Shown in pieces: positions 1-5,102 of a DNA stretch of 5,596 nt. The stretch covers positions 1-5,596 of the forward strand of contig WRHA01000268.1 in the NCBI GenBank assembly GCA_009783395.1. Reading direction: 5' to 3'. The DNA is from Defluviitaleaceae bacterium. GTDB taxonomy: Bacteria; Bacillota; Clostridia; Lachnospirales; WQUN01. The translations under genes and the position numbers were made by a program. The notes under the pieces were generated by a model. It worked only from the letters and a program-made list of their open reading frames with translations, was not told the DNA's origin and made no database searches. The stretch's first letter is position 1; every line of letters begins with the position of its first letter.

Positions 1-666
1 CTTGTTTGAGTCGATTTGTAATTTTGCCCGCTCAATGATGATGTTTGATACAAGCATGACAAGCACAAGTGACGCATTTGCCAGCGGCACAATCATCACG
101 TAAAACCACGTCGGCTCGGTATAACGCGTGACTTCTCCGGCCGCATTGAAATGTACGGGGATCAAATCGGGCAAATGCGGCATTCTGTAAACGGCAAGCG
201 CGACCGACAAAACAACAATCACAAGCGAAATCGCGTACCACACCCAAGGCAAATTCGATAAATTCCCGCGTGCGCTGCCCGATTTTGTTTCCGCAAATAA
301 AACATTCGAAACCGCCCAGCCGCGCTCTGCTTTAAGCATCACGGCTTTTTTCCAATTAGGGATGTAGATTATAAAAAACAGCGGCGCGATTAGGAGTGGA
401 GAATAGAGTGTCGCGTGGAGCGTATACTCGGGCGCGACAATAAATTGCACAACGCAAGCTGCAAGCAGAACAGTTATGACAAAAATACATTTCGTCACAT
501 ATGCCTTCTTTAGTTTAACCGCCTCTTCACATCCCGCTTCCTCGGGCGGTATACGCACGCCGAAAAGATACGACTTGCGCGTAAGTTGCGGAATTATAAC
601 AAACATCCCGCCGCAAATCACAAAAATAAAAATGTTGGTGAACAGAGAAAAAATATTCATGTTCAT
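1..666 (-). CDS. DUF1648-domain multi-pass membrane protein, 3' end outside the window
   Basis: The first 222 codons are visible; the stop lies beyond the left edge. Likely membrane spans are near residues 8-27, 59-77, 86-103, 141-160 and 188-208. The segment after the first span (TRKSYLFGVRIPPEE, 29-43) and the loop MPHLPDLIPVHFNAAGEVTR (162-181) are typical of DUF1648 proteins, a group related to the SdpI immunity family, whose motif is a Pro-rich loop ending in H-(W/F)-N-x-x-G. The start is ATG 666-664, preceded by AGGGAGG (680-674) with 7-nt spacing. Its ATG overlaps the TGA of the GntR gene (ATGA), which implies translational coupling. An in-frame ATG at 660-658 is a weaker alternative. 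Family members are often encoded beside small GntR regulators. The molecular function is not established; immunity to or sensing of envelope stress is only inferred from the SdpI relationship. Confidence 0.85.
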   Translation of the reverse strand, partial: MNMNIFSLFTNIFIFVICGGMFVIIPQLTRKSYLFGVRIPPEEAGCEEAVKLKKAYVTKCIFVITVLLAACVVQFIVAPEYTLHATLYSPLLIAPLFFIIYIPNWKKAVMLKAERGWAVSNVLFAETKSGSARGNLSNLPWVWYAISLVIVVLSVALAVYRMPHLPDLIPVHFNAAGEVTRYTEPTWFYVMIVPLANASLVLVMLVSNIIIERAKLQIDSNK

Positions 667-1031
667 GTCAAAACCTCCCTAAAATTTTTTCCGCAGATTT
701 TCAAAAATTCATCCTCCCCTATGCCACGGCAAATCGCTTCTGCGGCAAGCAATCGCAGTTTGCGTGACAAATCCAACTCTTCATTGCGCGGCATCTCGCC
801 CGCAATAACCGCACCTTTTCGCCTGTCCATCACGATATAGCCCTCGTCGCAAAGCATACGATAGCTCTTGTTTACCGTGTGGAAATTTACGCCAAGGTCG
901 GCCGCAAGCCGCCGCACCGACGGCAAACTCTCCCCCGCCTCAAACTGCCCCGCCGCAATCCCAAGAACAATTTGGTCGCGCAGTTGCTCATAAATCGGCG
1001 ACGTGTTTAGTGTGTCTATTGAAATAATCAC
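663..1031 (-). CDS. GntR-family (YtrA-like) transcriptional repressor, 122 aa
   Basis: This is a short GntR-type DNA-binding protein. An N-terminal winged helix spans about residues 10-78: SPIYEQLRDQIVLGIAAGQF, then the GESLPSVRRLAADLGVNFHT recognition region, then the wing (GYIVMDRRKGAVI). A short helical tail (85-122) follows, with no effector-binding domain of the FadR, HutC or MocR type. That size and layout match the YtrA subfamily, which usually represses its own operon with membrane or ABC transporter genes. GTG at 1031-1029 is chosen as the start because GAGGAGG (1045-1039) lies 7 nt upstream and the homology begins at once (VIISIDTLNTSPIYEQ). The reading frame stays open far upstream, antisense to gyrA, but that extension has no family similarity. 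The gene is co-transcribed with the membrane protein gene that overlaps its stop. Ligand unknown. Confidence 0.93.
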   Translation of the reverse strand: MIISIDTLNTSPIYEQLRDQIVLGIAAGQFEAGESLPSVRRLAADLGVNFHTVNKSYRMLCDEGYIVMDRRKGAVIAGEMPRNEELDLSRKLRLLAAEAICRGIGEDEFLKICGKNFREVLT

Positions 1032-1038
1032 GACAATG

Positions 1039-1045
1039 CCTCCTC
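1039..1045 (-). promoter_or_regulatory. Ribosome binding site that fixes the GTG start of the gntR gene
   Basis: GAGGAGG on the minus strand sits 7 nt before GTG 1031-1029. No ATG in this frame is placed near the start of the GntR homology, so this site decides the start. Confidence 0.85.
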
Positions 1046-1050
1046 TCTTG

Positions 1051-1075
1051 TCTGTTATATATGCAGTATAACAGA
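1051..1075. promoter_or_regulatory. Perfect inverted repeat, probable GntR operator
   Basis: Arms TCTGTTATA and TATAACAGA (9 bp each, no mismatch) flank a 7-nt spacer, for 25 bp in total. The repeat covers the -10 and the likely start site of the gntR promoter. A dimeric GntR protein bound here would block RNA polymerase. The symmetry and position are seen directly; the identity of the bound protein is inferred from the adjacent gene. Confidence 0.7.
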
Positions 1076-1093
1076 CGCGAATCGGAAAAGCAA
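1065..1093 (-). promoter_or_regulatory. Sigma-A-type promoter of the gntR-DUF1648 operon
   Basis: Read on the minus strand, the -35 is TTGCTT (1093-1088) and the -10 is TATACT (1070-1065), with exactly 17 bp between them. The -10 is preceded by TG plus one base, an extended -10. Transcription would start near 1058, about 27 nt before the GTG. The -10 lies inside the inverted repeat at 1051-1075. Confidence 0.75.
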
Positions 1094-1131
1094 GATTTTT
1101 TACGCATAGAACCGAAATTGCGTGTGGGAAA

Positions 1132-1168
1132 AAATCGGTGCGGGTAGTGACACTACCCGCACCGATTT
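1132..1168. repeat. 37-nt near-perfect palindrome (18-bp arms) between divergent genes
   Basis: The left arm 1132-1149 and the right arm 1151-1168 are exact reverse complements around the single base A1150. The GC-rich core is GTGCGGGTAGTG. As RNA it forms a very stable hairpin. On the minus strand it is followed by a run of six T (counting bases inside the arm), so it could be an intrinsic terminator for antisense transcripts coming out of gyrA. On the plus strand it is followed by TTTGTAAAA, a poor T tract, with no gene to terminate. It lies upstream of both divergent promoters, so it could also be a protein site or an insulator. Confidence 0.8.
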
Positions 1169-1186
1169 GTAAAACCGATTTGTAAA
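1161..1186 (+). repeat. Tandem 13-bp direct repeat upstream of gyrA
   Basis: ACCGATTTGTAAA occurs twice back to back (1161-1173 and 1174-1186). The first copy includes the end of the right arm of the palindrome. A third, diverged copy (CGGTTTGTAAA, one mismatch over 11 bases) runs from 1244 into the A of the gyrA ATG. Confidence 0.75.
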
Positions 1187-1197
1187 ATTGCAAAATA

Positions 1198-1227
1198 TTC
1201 GCAATGCGTTGGTTTTTTTGATATAAT
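1198..1227 (+). promoter_or_regulatory. Probable gyrA promoter
   Basis: The -10 is a perfect TATAAT (1222-1227). The best -35 is TTCGCA (1198-1203, four of six consensus bases) at 18-bp spacing. ATTGC (1187-1191) and GCAAT (1201-1205) form a small inverted repeat around the -35. Transcription would begin near 1234, giving a short leader of about 20 nt with AAAGGA (1238-1243) as ribosome site, 10 nt before the ATG. Confidence 0.65.
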
Positions 1228-1253
1228 GAACGGTGCGAAAGGACGGTTTGTAA

Positions 1254-3725
1254 ATGAACGAAAACCCGCGAATTAAAGGCATTGATATAACGGATGAAAT
1301 GCAAAAATCGTATTTGGATTATGCAATGAGTGTTATTGTGGCAAGGGCCTTGCCGGACGTTAGGGACGGCCTGAAACCTGTGCATCGGCGAATTCTTTAT
1401 GCCATGAGCGAGCTGAACCTGGCTCCAAATGCCGCGTATAAGAAATCGGCGCGCATCATCGGTGACACCATGGGTAAGTATCACCCGCATGGTGACTCGT
1501 CGATTTATGACGCGATGGTAAGAATGGCGCAGGAGTTTTCCATGAGGTATGTTCTTGTCGACGGGCATGGAAACTTTGGCTCGATGGACGGCGACGCGGC
1601 GGCAGCGCACAGGTATACCGAGGCGCGTTTGTCGCGGCTTTCTATGGAAATGTTGACGGATATTGACAAGGACACTGTTGATTTCGTGCCAAACTATGAC
1701 GAGCAGTTTAACGAGCCGACTGTACTTCCCGCCAGATTTCCGAATCTGCTGGTAAACGGTTCGTCCGGCATTGCCGTTGGCATGTCTACGAATATTCCTC
1801 CGCACAATTTGACGGATGTTATTACTGCGGTTTTGCATCGTATCGGGCATATGCGCGAGGGTGCGGAAACGCCGATTAAAGACCTCATTGATATTGTAAA
1901 GGCTCCGGATTATCCGACCGGCGGCGCGATTCTGGGCACTGAGAGTATTCGCGAGGCGTATCGCACGGGGCGCGGAAAGGTCGTTTTGCGTGCGGATGCG
2001 GAAATTGAACCGATGCCGGGCAGTTCCGGTCGCGAGCAAATTCGCGTATCGGCGATTCCGTATCAGGTGAATAAGGCGAATCTCGTTAAAAAAATGGCGG
2101 AGCTTGTCAAGGATAAAAAAATCGACGGCATTACCGATATTCGCGATGAATCCAACCGAAACGGCGTGCGTATCGTTATCGAGCTTCGCAAGGACGCGAA
2201 CGCGAATGTCGTGCTGAATCAGCTTTACAAGCTGTCGCCGCTTCAGGAAAGCCACGGGATTATCATGCTCGCGCTTGTTAAAAACGAGCCGAAAGTCTTA
2301 AACCTCGCGGAAATGATTGAGTATTATATCGAGCATCAAAAAGATGTGATCACACGTCGCACGCAGTTTGACCTCGCAAAGGCGGAACGCCGTGCGCATA
2401 TTGTCGAAGGCCTTCTGAAAGCCCTCGATCATATCGACGAAATTATTGCAATAATCCGCTCCGGTCGCGAAGACGGCGATGTTACGCCGAAACTCATGGA
2501 TCGCTTCGGCTTCACAGAAGTGCAAGCTAAAGCGATTCTCGAGATGCGCTTGCGTGCGCTGATGGGGCTTGCCCGCGAAAGGCTCGAAGAGGAGTATAAA
2601 AACCTGCAAGCCCTGATTGCCGAGCTTCGCAAAATCCTCAACGACGGCAACTATCTGTTGCAAGTGTTGAGCGAGGAACTTACGCGAATCAAGGAAAAAT
2701 TCGGCGATGCGCGCCGCACAAAGATTACCTACGATGCATCCGACATAAACCTCGAGGATCTCATCGACGACGCGCAAAGTGTAATCACCCTCTCGCATCT
2801 CAATTATATCAAGCGCATCCCACTCGACGCGTACCGTTCGCAAGCCCGCGGCGGGCGCGGCGTAATGGGAATGCAAACCCGCGAAGAGGACGGCATAAAG
2901 GATCTTTTCGTTGCAAACACGCACGACAATATATTGTTTTTCACAACGGAGGGACGTGCTTTCAGTCTTCGCGCCTTTGAAATTCCCGAGGCGGGGCGGC
3001 AAGCGAAAGGAATGCCGCTTGTGAATCTGCTAAACCTTTCCGGCGGCGAAGATATAGCGGCGATGATCCCCGTCACGAAAAACGATTGGGACGGATTTTT
3101 AATTATGGTGACGCGCAAAGGCCTTGTAAAACGCACCGCGCTTGAGCTTTACTCACGCATTCGCAAGGGCGGCCTAAACGCAATAACCTTCCGAGAAGAC
3201 GACACATTAATCGACGTCCTTCGCAGTGACGGCGAGCGCGAACTCTTCCTTGCCACAAACGAAGGCCGCGGAATTCGCTTCGCAGAATCGCAAGCCCGCG
3301 CCGTCGGTCGCACAGCAATGGGCGTGCGCGGCATGAAGCTTCGCGACGGCGACGAAATAATCGGCGCGACAATCGCCGACGGCCAAGTCCTTCTCGTAAG
3401 CGAAAAAGGCTATGGCAAATGCACCCTCGCCGAAAGTTGTCGCGGTCAAAATCGCGGCGGATACGGAATAATAATGTACAAACCCTCGCCAAAAACCGGC
3501 AAACTGGTCGGCATAAAAGCCGTAACCGAAAACGACGGCCTAATGATAATCAACAGCGACGGCGTAATAATCCGCATCCGCGTCGCCGACATTTCCGTCC
3601 AAGGCCGCTATGCCTCCGGCGTAAAACTCATCAACATGGCAGAAGGCATAACCGTGGTTTCCGTCGCAAAAATCACCGACGACGACAGCGACTCCGAGGA
3701 AGGCGAACAGCCCGAAGACGAATAA
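1254..3725 (+). CDS. gyrA: DNA gyrase subunit A
   Basis: This is the DNA-cleaving subunit of DNA gyrase (A2B2 with GyrB), which introduces negative supercoils in an ATP-dependent way in the cytoplasm. The 823 residues are normal for Firmicutes. The N-terminal breakage-reunion domain (about 8-490) has the quinolone region [17 protein letters not shown] (70-86), with the susceptible-type Ser82 and Asp86 (Ser83 and Asp87 in E. coli). Arg120-Tyr121 in [13 protein letters not shown] is the catalytic pair, and Ile173 in SSGIAVGM is the DNA-bending residue. The C-terminal pinwheel begins with the GyrA box QARGGRG (530-536), which separates GyrA from ParC; its second residue is Ala where QRRGGRG is common. 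The tail is acidic ([15 protein letters not shown]). ATG 1254 has AAAGGA 10 nt upstream and matches the family N-terminus. gyrB is not in the 1.25 kb upstream; the gene is divergent from a gntR operon. Wobble-base use changes strongly along the gene. Confidence 0.98.
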   Translation: MNENPRIKGIDITDEMQKSYLDYAMSVIVARALPDVRDGLKPVHRRILYAMSELNLAPNAAYKKSARIIGDTMGKYHPHGDSSIYDAMVRMAQEFSMRYVLVDGHGNFGSMDGDAAAAHRYTEARLSRLSMEMLTDIDKDTVDFVPNYDEQFNEPTVLPARFPNLLVNGSSGIAVGMSTNIPPHNLTDVITAVLHRIGHMREGAETPIKDLIDIVKAPDYPTGGAILGTESIREAYRTGRGKVVLRADAEIEPMPGSSGREQIRVSAIPYQVNKANLVKKMAELVKDKKIDGITDIRDESNRNGVRIVIELRKDANANVVLNQLYKLSPLQESHGIIMLALVKNEPKVLNLAEMIEYYIEHQKDVITRRTQFDLAKAERRAHIVEGLLKALDHIDEIIAIIRSGREDGDVTPKLMDRFGFTEVQAKAILEMRLRALMGLARERLEEEYKNLQALIAELRKILNDGNYLLQVLSEELTRIKEKFGDARRTKITYDASDINLEDLIDDAQSVITLSHLNYIKRIPLDAYRSQARGGRGVMGMQTREEDGIKDLFVANTHDNILFFTTEGRAFSLRAFEIPEAGRQAKGMPLVNLLNLSGGEDIAAMIPVTKNDWDGFLIMVTRKGLVKRTALELYSRIRKGGLNAITFREDDTLIDVLRSDGERELFLATNEGRGIRFAESQARAVGRTAMGVRGMKLRDGDEIIGATIADGQVLLVSEKGYGKCTLAESCRGQNRGGYGIIMYKPSPKTGKLVGIKAVTENDGLMIINSDGVIIRIRVADISVQGRYASGVKLINMAEGITVVSVAKITDDDSDSEEGEQPEDE

Positions 3726-3746
3726 AATGCTCGCAAATTCAAATTC

Positions 3747-3775
3747 TTGACAAACCCACAAGCCCGATATATACT
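3747..3775 (+). promoter_or_regulatory. Promoter of the tRNA-Pro gene
   Basis: Perfect -35 TTGACA (3747-3752), 17-bp spacer, -10 TATACT (3770-3775). The predicted start near 3782 leaves a 5' leader of about 20 nt. A small hairpin (GTTGT 3783-3787 with ACAAC 3794-3798) sits just before the mature 5' end. No terminator is visible between the gyrA stop (3725) and this promoter, so gyrA read-through may also contribute. Confidence 0.85.
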
Positions 3776-3802
3776 AGCTTTCGTTGTTTTTAGACAACAT
3801 TT

Positions 3803-3876
3803 CTGGGTGTGGCGTAGCTTGGTAGCGCGCTAGACTGGGGGTCTAGAGGTCGCAAGTTCAAATCTTGTCACCCAGA
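3803..3876 (+). tRNA. tRNA-Pro, anticodon GGG
   Basis: A full cloverleaf of 74 nt can be folded by eye. The acceptor is CTGGGTG/CACCCAG (7 pairs). The D stem is GCGT/GCGC with loop AGCTTGGTA. The anticodon stem CTAGA/TCTAG carries loop CTGGGGG, with anticodon GGG at 3837-3839. The variable loop has 5 nt, and the T arm is GCAAG/CTTGT with loop TTCAAAT. Bacterial proline identity features are present: C1-G72, discriminator A73 (3876), and G after the anticodon. The 3' CCA is not encoded (GTG follows), so it must be added by a nucleotidyltransferase. It reads CCC and CCU codons. It has its own promoter upstream and a terminator 9 nt downstream. Confidence 0.97.
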
Positions 3877-3885
3877 GTGATGTTT

Positions 3886-3921
3886 ACTGGCTTTTCGGGA
3901 AACCGAGAAGCCAGTTTTTTT
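3886..3921 (+). terminator. Rho-independent terminator after tRNA-Pro
   Basis: ACTGGCTTTTCGG (3886-3898) pairs with CCGAGAAGCCAGT (3903-3915), giving 13 pairs including one G-T wobble. The loop is a GAAA tetraloop. A run of seven T (3915-3921) follows. It ends the tRNA transcript and any gyrA read-through. Confidence 0.93.
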
Positions 3922-3934
3922 AGTTTTACCCTTT

Positions 3935-4156
3935 ATGTTTACCAGTTACGATGGCGAAGGGCTTACCATTGAATTCAAACGCTGTACAGGTGAACTCACC
4001 AACAGCGTTTTTGAAACCGTTTCGGCATTTTCAAACCGCTACGGCGGCTATATTTTGCTTTGCGTTGAAGATAACGGAAGCATTTCCGGAGTAAACCCTT
4101 CCGCCGTTCAAGGTCTCAAGAAAAACTTTGTAAACACGCTAAATAATCCGCAACGA
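3935..4156 (+). pseudogene. 5' fragment of an AlbA_2 / Schlafen-type ATP-binding-like gene
   Basis: About 73 residues resemble the N-terminal half of the AlbA_2 domain (PF04326): the TIEFKR motif (11-16), then AFSNRYGGYILLCVEDNG (31-48, cf. the family pattern AFANTxGGxLLIGVxDDG), then LKKNFVNTLNNPQ (61-73). After about base 4156 the likeness stops. The frame stays open to 4303, but it then encodes Arg/Glu/Gly-rich sequence (for example GALRGVDSRRR) that looks like translated non-coding DNA. Whole proteins of this type usually run to several hundred residues with C-terminal wHTH domains. No Shine-Dalgarno precedes ATG 3935, and there is a terminator just upstream with no room for a promoter. 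A truncated remnant is the best reading; an expressed 122-residue protein cannot be excluded. Confidence 0.7.
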
Positions 4157-4163
4157 TTTGCGA

Positions 4164-4286
4164 GGCGATTTTTCGCCAATCAAGGAGGCAGTGACGACGC
4201 GCACCCAGAAGGTGCGCTAAGGGGTGTGGACAGCCGACGCAGAGTGGCGGAAACATCGACCTTTGAGACGAGGAGGTGCGTTGCGA
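4164..4286 (+). other. GC-rich, hairpin-forming leader in front of the MerR gene
   Basis: This stretch joins the broken AlbA_2 fragment to the MerR start. Hairpins visible by eye are GGCGA-TTTT-TCGCC (4164-4177) and GCGCACC-CAGAA-GGTGCGC (4199-4217). A longer-range stem pairs CGACGCA (4235-4241) with TGCGTTG (4277-4283), one wobble, enclosing the Shine-Dalgarno AGGAGG (4271-4276). CGCACC (4200-4205) could alternatively pair with GGTGCG at 4275-4280, which overlaps the Shine-Dalgarno. I do not recognise a named riboswitch. It may be a regulatory leader or debris from a rearrangement. Confidence 0.4.
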
Positions 4287-5030
4287 ATGAAGAATACCTA
4301 TAAAACCTCAGAAGTAGCAAAAATAATCGGCATACACCCCAACACCGTCCGCTTATATGAAGAATGGGGTTTAATTCCTGTACCCGAGCGCAAGCAAAAC
4401 GGCTACAGGGTGTTTACGGATTTTCATATAGCCCAATTCAAACTTGCCCGAACAGCCCTAAAGGTTGAGGTTTTGCAAAATGGGTTACGGAAAAAAGCTG
4501 TGGATATAATCAAGACTTCGGCAACCGGTAATCTTGCGAAAGCGGAAAGCCTTGCAAATGAATACTTGCAACAAATAATTGTTGAACGGCAACACGCAGA
4601 AGAAGCAATAATGATAACCCGCCGATTGCTGTCGGGTGAGAATGAAGAATCGGAAGAATTTTCACTCACAAGAAAAGAAGCGGCTGATTATTTAGAGATT
4701 TCTATGGATACTTTGCGGAATTGGGAATTAAATGGCCTGCTCGTTGTCAAGCGAAAACAAAACGGTTATCGGATATATGTTGACGAGGATATACGGCGAT
4801 TAAAAATAATTCGTTCCTTACGCTGTGCGAATTATTCACTCTCGGCAATTTTGCGAATGTTGGGTGAACTCGAAATCACCCCCGACATCTGCATTAAAAA
4901 GGTAATAGACAGCCCCTATGAAACTGACGATATTATTATGGTATACGATAAACTGCTGACATCATTACGCTATGCAGAGGAAAATGCACAATCTCTACTT
5001 TCACAACTTGCAAAAATGAAAAATTTTTAA
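4287..5030 (+). CDS. MerR-family regulator with two tandem HTH domains, 247 aa
   Basis: Two MerR-type winged helices lie in one chain. The first is at residues 4-70 (TSEVAKIIGIHPNTVRLYEEWGLI, then wing RKQNGYRVF). The second is at 125-193 (LTRKEAADYLEISMDTLRNW, then wing RKQNGYRIY). The wings share the string RKQNGYR, which suggests an internal duplication. A long, charged, probably helical stretch (71-122) links them, and residues 194-247 form a helical tail. There is no Cys-rich metal-binding loop and no GyrI-like drug domain. ATG 4287 is preferred over ATG 4224 because AGGAGG (4271-4276) lies 10 nt upstream and the family starts with this MKNTYKTSEVAKI-like sequence. An ABC ATPase gene follows 72 nt downstream and is the likely target. 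Codon use is more AT-rich than in the 3' end of gyrA. The inducer is unknown. Confidence 0.9.
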   Translation: MKNTYKTSEVAKIIGIHPNTVRLYEEWGLIPVPERKQNGYRVFTDFHIAQFKLARTALKVEVLQNGLRKKAVDIIKTSATGNLAKAESLANEYLQQIIVERQHAEEAIMITRRLLSGENEESEEFSLTRKEAADYLEISMDTLRNWELNGLLVVKRKQNGYRIYVDEDIRRLKIIRSLRCANYSLSAILRMLGELEITPDICIKKVIDSPYETDDIIMVYDKLLTSLRYAEENAQSLLSQLAKMKNF

Positions 5031-5041
5031 CCCTCCACTAA

Positions 5042-5074
5042 ACCACCAGCCTTTCGGACGGTGGTATTATTTTT
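5042..5074 (+). terminator. Hairpin with T tract between merR-type and ABC genes
   Basis: ACCACC (5042-5047) pairs with GGTGGT (5060-5065). A two-base mismatch and a short inner CC/GG pair follow, then ATTATTTTT. It is a plausible but imperfect intrinsic terminator or attenuator. The same symmetry could be a MerR operator: a weak TATAAA (5076-5081) with TTCGGA (5053-5058) 17 bp upstream lies across it. Confidence 0.5.
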
Positions 5075-5102
5075 GTATAAATCGAATTAAGGAGGGCAAC
5101 GG

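Noticed and set aside
32..247. Minus-strand open frame of 71 residues, Cys- and Arg-rich
   Set aside because: It is an alternative frame of the DUF1648 membrane protein gene, whose in-frame translation has clear family features.
1327..1520. Quinolone-resistance substitution in the gyrA hot spot
   Set aside because: Ser82 and Asp86 are the susceptible-type residues; nothing suggests resistance.
1032..2255. Upstream extension of the gntR reading frame on the minus strand, antisense to gyrA, giving a protein of over 500 residues
   Set aside because: Only the last 122 residues have GntR features; the rest is the antisense of conserved gyrA codons. A strong ribosome site and GTG at 1031 explain the true start, and the promoter lies inside the extension.
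2298..3002. Long minus-strand open frame within gyrA
   Set aside because: It is fully antisense to the conserved GyrA coding sequence and has no recognisable domain or ribosome site support.
3103..3492. Minus-strand Arg-rich open frame within gyrA
   Set aside because: Its composition reflects the antisense of GC-rich gyrA codons; no domain is visible.
1254..3725. Topoisomerase IV subunit A (ParC) instead of GyrA
   Set aside because: A recognisable GyrA box (QARGGRG, 530-536) and a full-length C-terminal pinwheel support GyrA.
3419..3793. Plus-strand Arg-rich open frame overlapping the gyrA 3' end and the tRNA promoter
   Set aside because: It is a +1 frame shadow of the C-ending codons in gyrA; low-complexity basic product.
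4224..4286. Earlier ATG start for the MerR regulator, adding 21 residues
   Set aside because: The extra residues are Arg/Trp-rich and unlike MerR N-termini. The AGGAGG at 4271-4276 serves the ATG at 4287.
4190..4290. Group II intron 5' or 3' end (GTGCG-like strings)
   Set aside because: GTGCG occurs, but no domain V, no intron-encoded reverse transcriptase and no flanking exon logic can be seen.
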